Of a stretch of DNA of 64,000 bases, positions 60,737-64,000 are shown piece by piece. Under the pieces are notes generated by a model. That model did no database searches. It saw only the letters and a list, made by a program, of their open reading frames with translations, and was not told where the DNA came from. The DNA lies in the NCBI RefSeq assembly GCF_026212465.1, contig NC_080048.1, forward strand, positions 36,127,700 through 36,191,699, written 5' to 3'. The stretch's first letter is position 1. Each line of letters starts with the position of its first letter. A program made the position numbers and the translations under genes. The stretch comes from Amaranthus tricolor (Eukaryota; Streptophyta; Magnoliopsida; Caryophyllales; Amaranthaceae).

Positions 60737-63477
60737 ATGGATACTAGCAGAAGAGCTGTGGAATCATACTGGAGATCTCGGATGATAGATGCAGCCACTT
60801 CTGATGAAGATAAGGTTAGCCCTGTTTACAAATTGGAAGAACTTTGTGAGCTTTTTAGATCTTCTCCTTCTGGTATAGTCAAGGAAGTTTCTGAATTTTT
60901 GTTAAAAAGGCTTGATCATAAGAGCCCTATTGTCAAACAGAAGGTAATTTTTAGTCCTTTTTTGTGCATTGTTTTAGAATTAGATGAATTTGTTGGAAAT
61001 ACCTCTCGTGTGAGGAAGATTATGGTCATTATTCGTGGGCTTGGGGGCCCGAGCCTACGGGTGCCTCATGAGTTTATCTACATGAGTGGGCACATGGGGT
61101 GATGTGATAATGTGATGAATTGTCACGGCTTGACATAATTTTTGTAGGTTTTAATTCAAGTTCATAGTTTTTCTGTTAGTTTGTGGTAAGTGTCTGTTGT
61201 ATTGTGGAGTTTTGATTGATAAAATTGACTTACTCATATTGTACATACATTTCAGAAAATTAACTAGATTTTTTTGATTACTTGATGAACAAGAACATTT
61301 TATTACAATAATTCCATTATCCCAATGTCAAAACCAATCTCCTACCTAGGTGGAGTTTGGGGGTGGAATATACACATTCGTAGAGTCTATATAGCAAGTG
61401 GCTGTTGGCCGGAGCCGTTTCGAATAACTCTTTGCTGCAGTGGTGGATTCAGGGTTTGAAGTCCAAGTGGCACCAACTAATGGACGAAATTTCGGCAACA
61501 ACTATTTTACCCTTACTTGTTAAAGTTTTAAATACGGCATACCATAAAAGAAAATAGAACAAAATAAATCAACTGACCTAATAAAAAATGAGACAAAATA
61601 AATAAATAAGAGAAAATTACTAAAATGAGGGAGTATTTATCAGAAGACTTCAACTCTTACCAATAGAAAAGTCTACTTTGAATTACTTTGAATTTTTTTG
61701 AAAAAACGCCTAGGAGCACGTGACCCCGTGGGGTCCAATATACATCCGCCACTGCTTTGCTGTAGCTGTTAGCTGTTAGCTGGTCTGACTAGCCGAAAGT
61801 ATTAGCAAATAGTAACGGCTGTTATGTTGGTGTTAGCTAAAAATTAATTGTCAGTTGTTGGTTGTATATATTATTTAAAAAATGGGTAAAACCCAAAAGA
61901 CAACTTTTACTTTTTCTAGTTGTTTGACTTCCAAAAAGCCAAAATCCAACAAAGATCCCCAGGGTAAAGCCATTTGCCAAACACCCCTTTAAACTTGTTA
62001 GTGATAACAAACATGTTGCTTGCGAATTGCGATTGACTCTTGATATCAAACTTCATTTGCAAAGAGATTTTAGTATATTTCATAATTTTGTAGTAGTTTA
62101 GATTTATTTTTAGAAAGTTGCAAAGGTTGATTTTGGTAGTAGATTGCTTTTTGATGATTTTCTCTTGATTGATGTTTATTATAGGCTTTGAGGGTCATCA
62201 AGTATTCCGTTGGGAAGTCAGGTCCAGAGTTCAGGAGAGAAATGCAAAGGCATTCAGTGGTTGTGAAGCAGCTACTTCATTATAAGGGGCAACTTGATCC
62301 TCTAAAGGGGGATGCTTTGAACAAAGCGGTCAGGGAAACAGCTCAAGACGCTCTTTCAGCTATATTTTCGACTGATGACAACAAACCTGCTGCAACCGAG
62401 ACAGCCCACAAGAGGATGGAAGGTTTTGGGAATACAAATTTTGTGAGGCCATCAGATGAGAAAAAGTCATTTCTTAGCGAGGTAGTCGATATTGGAAGTG
62501 CCTCCATAAAACAAGGTTTGAGTAACTTGGCTCAAGCGCATTCACATTCGTTCAATAAAAATGATACTGGAAGTTATAGGGGTCCTACGCTGAATAGGTC
62601 ATTGACAAATGACTCGGATAAGTATGATAAAATGGGTTATCATGGTGGTAGTCAAGGTAGCTCATCGAGTTCACGGAATATGACGTCTGGACCTTGGGGA
62701 CAAGATTCAAGCACAGTTACTGCTAATACTAATTCAAGTAACACTGAGAGTAAGACACGGGAGGAGAGGCTTCTAGAGACAATTGTGACTTCTGGCGGTG
62801 TACGGCTGCAGCCTACACGTGATGCTCTACAAGCTTTCTTGATGGAGGCTTCTAAGATGGATGCATTGGCTTTAAGTCAAGCACTTGAACTAAAACTTCA
62901 ATCTCCTCATTGGCAGGTATTATAGCTATTTCTTTATGCGTCTTTTTCTTGTTTGATAGAAGATGTATGATAATTTGGTTAATTTGGACATGGATTTTAA
63001 ATTTGAATATTAAAAGCTAATCAAACAACCAACATGGGATACTAATGTGCCACATAAACACCCTCCAATATTTTTATTTTTTTTTGTGTGGGGGGGTGGG
63101 GGGTGTGTGGTGGGTGGGTGGGGAGGGAGGTAGAGAGTTGGGATATTAATGTATACAGCCTTATTTATGCTCTTGTTTAGTTCTTCCAATGGTCAGTTTC
63201 TTCTCTACTTGATAAAGGACTGCTTGAATATGCTAATAAGTTGTAATTTTTCTTTGAGCGAAATACTTTTGGCTGTCTTTTGTGTAGACCTTATTCTTCA
63301 ATTTGTGACTATTTTTGCCAGGTTCGAGTTAAAGCAATTTGTGTCCTTGAAGCAATCTTGAGAAAAAAAGATGATGATCATTTTTCCAGTATGGCTTCAT
63401 ACTTGGTTGACCGCATAGATCTAGTGATCAAATGTTCCGAGTCTCCACAGTCTTCATTGAGAGAGAAGGCAAACAAA
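60737..63477 (+). CDS. MTV1: ENTH/VHS-domain protein resembling MTV1 (5' part, continues beyond window)
   Basis: Three exons are visible: 60737-60943, 62185-62916 and 63322-63477, all phase 0 with GT-AG borders, giving 365 residues; the rest lies beyond 64000. The start MDTSRRAVESYWRSRMID opens an ENTH/VHS-type helical domain (about residues 1-135, with YKLEELCELFRSSP, LDHKSPIVKQKALRVIKY and EFRREMQRHSVVVKQL). A Ser/Gly/Asn-rich linker follows (about 145-245), then a second helical block (ERLLETIVTSGGVRLQPTRD, LQSPHWQVRVKAICVLEAIL). This layout matches Arabidopsis MTV1, a clathrin-coated-vesicle adaptor needed for transport of vacuolar cargo from the trans-Golgi network. I assign the symbol from remembered family structure; another plant ENTH/VHS protein is possible. 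Intron 1 holds a hAT-type MITE and intron 2 a G-rich tract. Confidence 0.85.
61438..61754. mobile_element. hAT-type MITE in intron 1 of the ENTH gene
   Basis: Terminal repeats CAGTGGTGGAT and ATCCGCCACTG, with an exact 8-bp duplication CTTTGCTG (61430-61437 and 61755-61762). Length 317 bp, no coding capacity. Confidence 0.9.
63086..63131 (+). other. G-rich tract with G-quadruplex potential in intron 2
   Basis: Runs of 7, 6, 3, 3, 4 and 3 G separated by short T, GT or A spacers, on the coding strand of the ENTH gene. Structure formation is inferred. Confidence 0.7.
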
Positions 63478-64000
63478 GTAAGTATCTAGGTTTCCACGCT
63501 TTGAGCTAGCTATCTTTCTCAAATCAATTCCTTTGTCATTATTGTTATTGTAGTTTGTTTTCTCTTTAATGTTAATTGGTTGGTTGTGTGGATGCGTTGG
63601 AAGTCTTATATAGTTATATGTAATAAGATAAGAGTTCTTTTTGTGTCCTAAGACCAAAAGCTGCCTTGTTGAGTGTTGTTGAGCATGAAGAACAATTAAT
63701 GTTAGTTGCCATTGTTTTCTCTTTATTCACAAATGACTTAAAATAAGATGTCCATTCCACTTATTCTAATTTAGGAAGTATGGGGTGTACGGGTTGTGTG
63801 CCTTGGCTCATCACTTGGGAGTTGGAAAAAAACTTTTGAAATTCCAGCAAGGCACAATCCAATAGGGGCAATGGGAGGTGCACAAGGTGTTCTTTGGGTA
63901 AGGCACAAGATTTGAAGAAATTCAAAAAATTACGTGTTTTGGTATGTGCATTTTTTCGAAAAGCACCCTGATGTAGCGTGCAATGGTGAGGCACAACCCT
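63478..64000 (+). other. Intron 3 of the ENTH gene, running off the window
   Basis: Starts with GTAAGTATC. The last 220 bases (from about 63775) are less AT-rich and contain GGCACAA and GTGCCTT words, perhaps a partial repeat. No further exon of the ENTH gene was recognised. Confidence 0.5.

Overview
The window is plant nuclear DNA: AT-rich, with intron-bearing genes and long stretches of transposons. All recognisable host genes are land-plant families (a P-class PPR protein, a subtilase, a DOG1-like protein, COX19 and an ENTH/VHS protein resembling MTV1). A eudicot is likely. The style of the repeats (GAGACGGTCTC-type foldbacks, GCTCGACCGAGCGAGC LTR motifs) made me think of Caryophyllales/Amaranthaceae, but that is a weak inference and not a species call.

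Layout. Positions 1-16.5 kb are a three-level nest of LTR elements. A probable Copia-type solo LTR (521-16469, duplication ATACC) is split by a chromovirus-like solo LTR (555-15666, duplication TTTGG). That one is split by a nearly intact Ty3/gypsy chromovirus on the minus strand (1326-12859, duplication CGGCC). The two LTRs of this chromovirus differ by one substitution and one homopolymer base. From 16.5 to 26.3 kb there are only repeats: two copies of a tRNA-derived SINE, several foldback elements, two minisatellite-bearing foldbacks, a CACTA (En/Spm) remnant with transposase exons, and an orphan MULE terminus.

From 27.1 to 46.5 kb lie three genes: a five-exon COX19-type gene (minus; first exon is a probable 5' UTR exon near 32.7 kb), an intronless mitochondrial-type PPR gene (plus), and a three-exon subtilase (plus). 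Small DNA transposons sit between them and in their introns, including two hAT-type MITEs with 8-bp duplications, one on each side of the PPR gene.

From 47.9 to 55.6 kb is a large decayed Mutator-like element. It carries a transposase (WRKY-GCM1-type zinc finger, MULE core, SWIM finger) followed by an OTU-protease region on the plus strand, and a plant mobile domain (PMD/MAIN-like) gene converging on it from the minus strand. Arrays of a short palindrome, AGTCGCAC-A5-GTGCGACT, lie just inside both ends. It is the most unusual object in the window. Its right end lies about 20 bp past the stop codon of a DOG1-like gene (minus). After repeat-rich intergenic DNA, an ENTH-domain gene resembling MTV1 (plus) starts at 60737 and runs off the right edge; three exons are visible.

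How things fit together. The host genes share no pathway; they are ordinary neighbours in separate transcription units. COX19 and PPR are divergent. The subtilase and DOG1-like genes converge on the MULE. Most sequence novelty here is transposon biology and its effects on introns, 3' ends and splice sites of the neighbouring genes.
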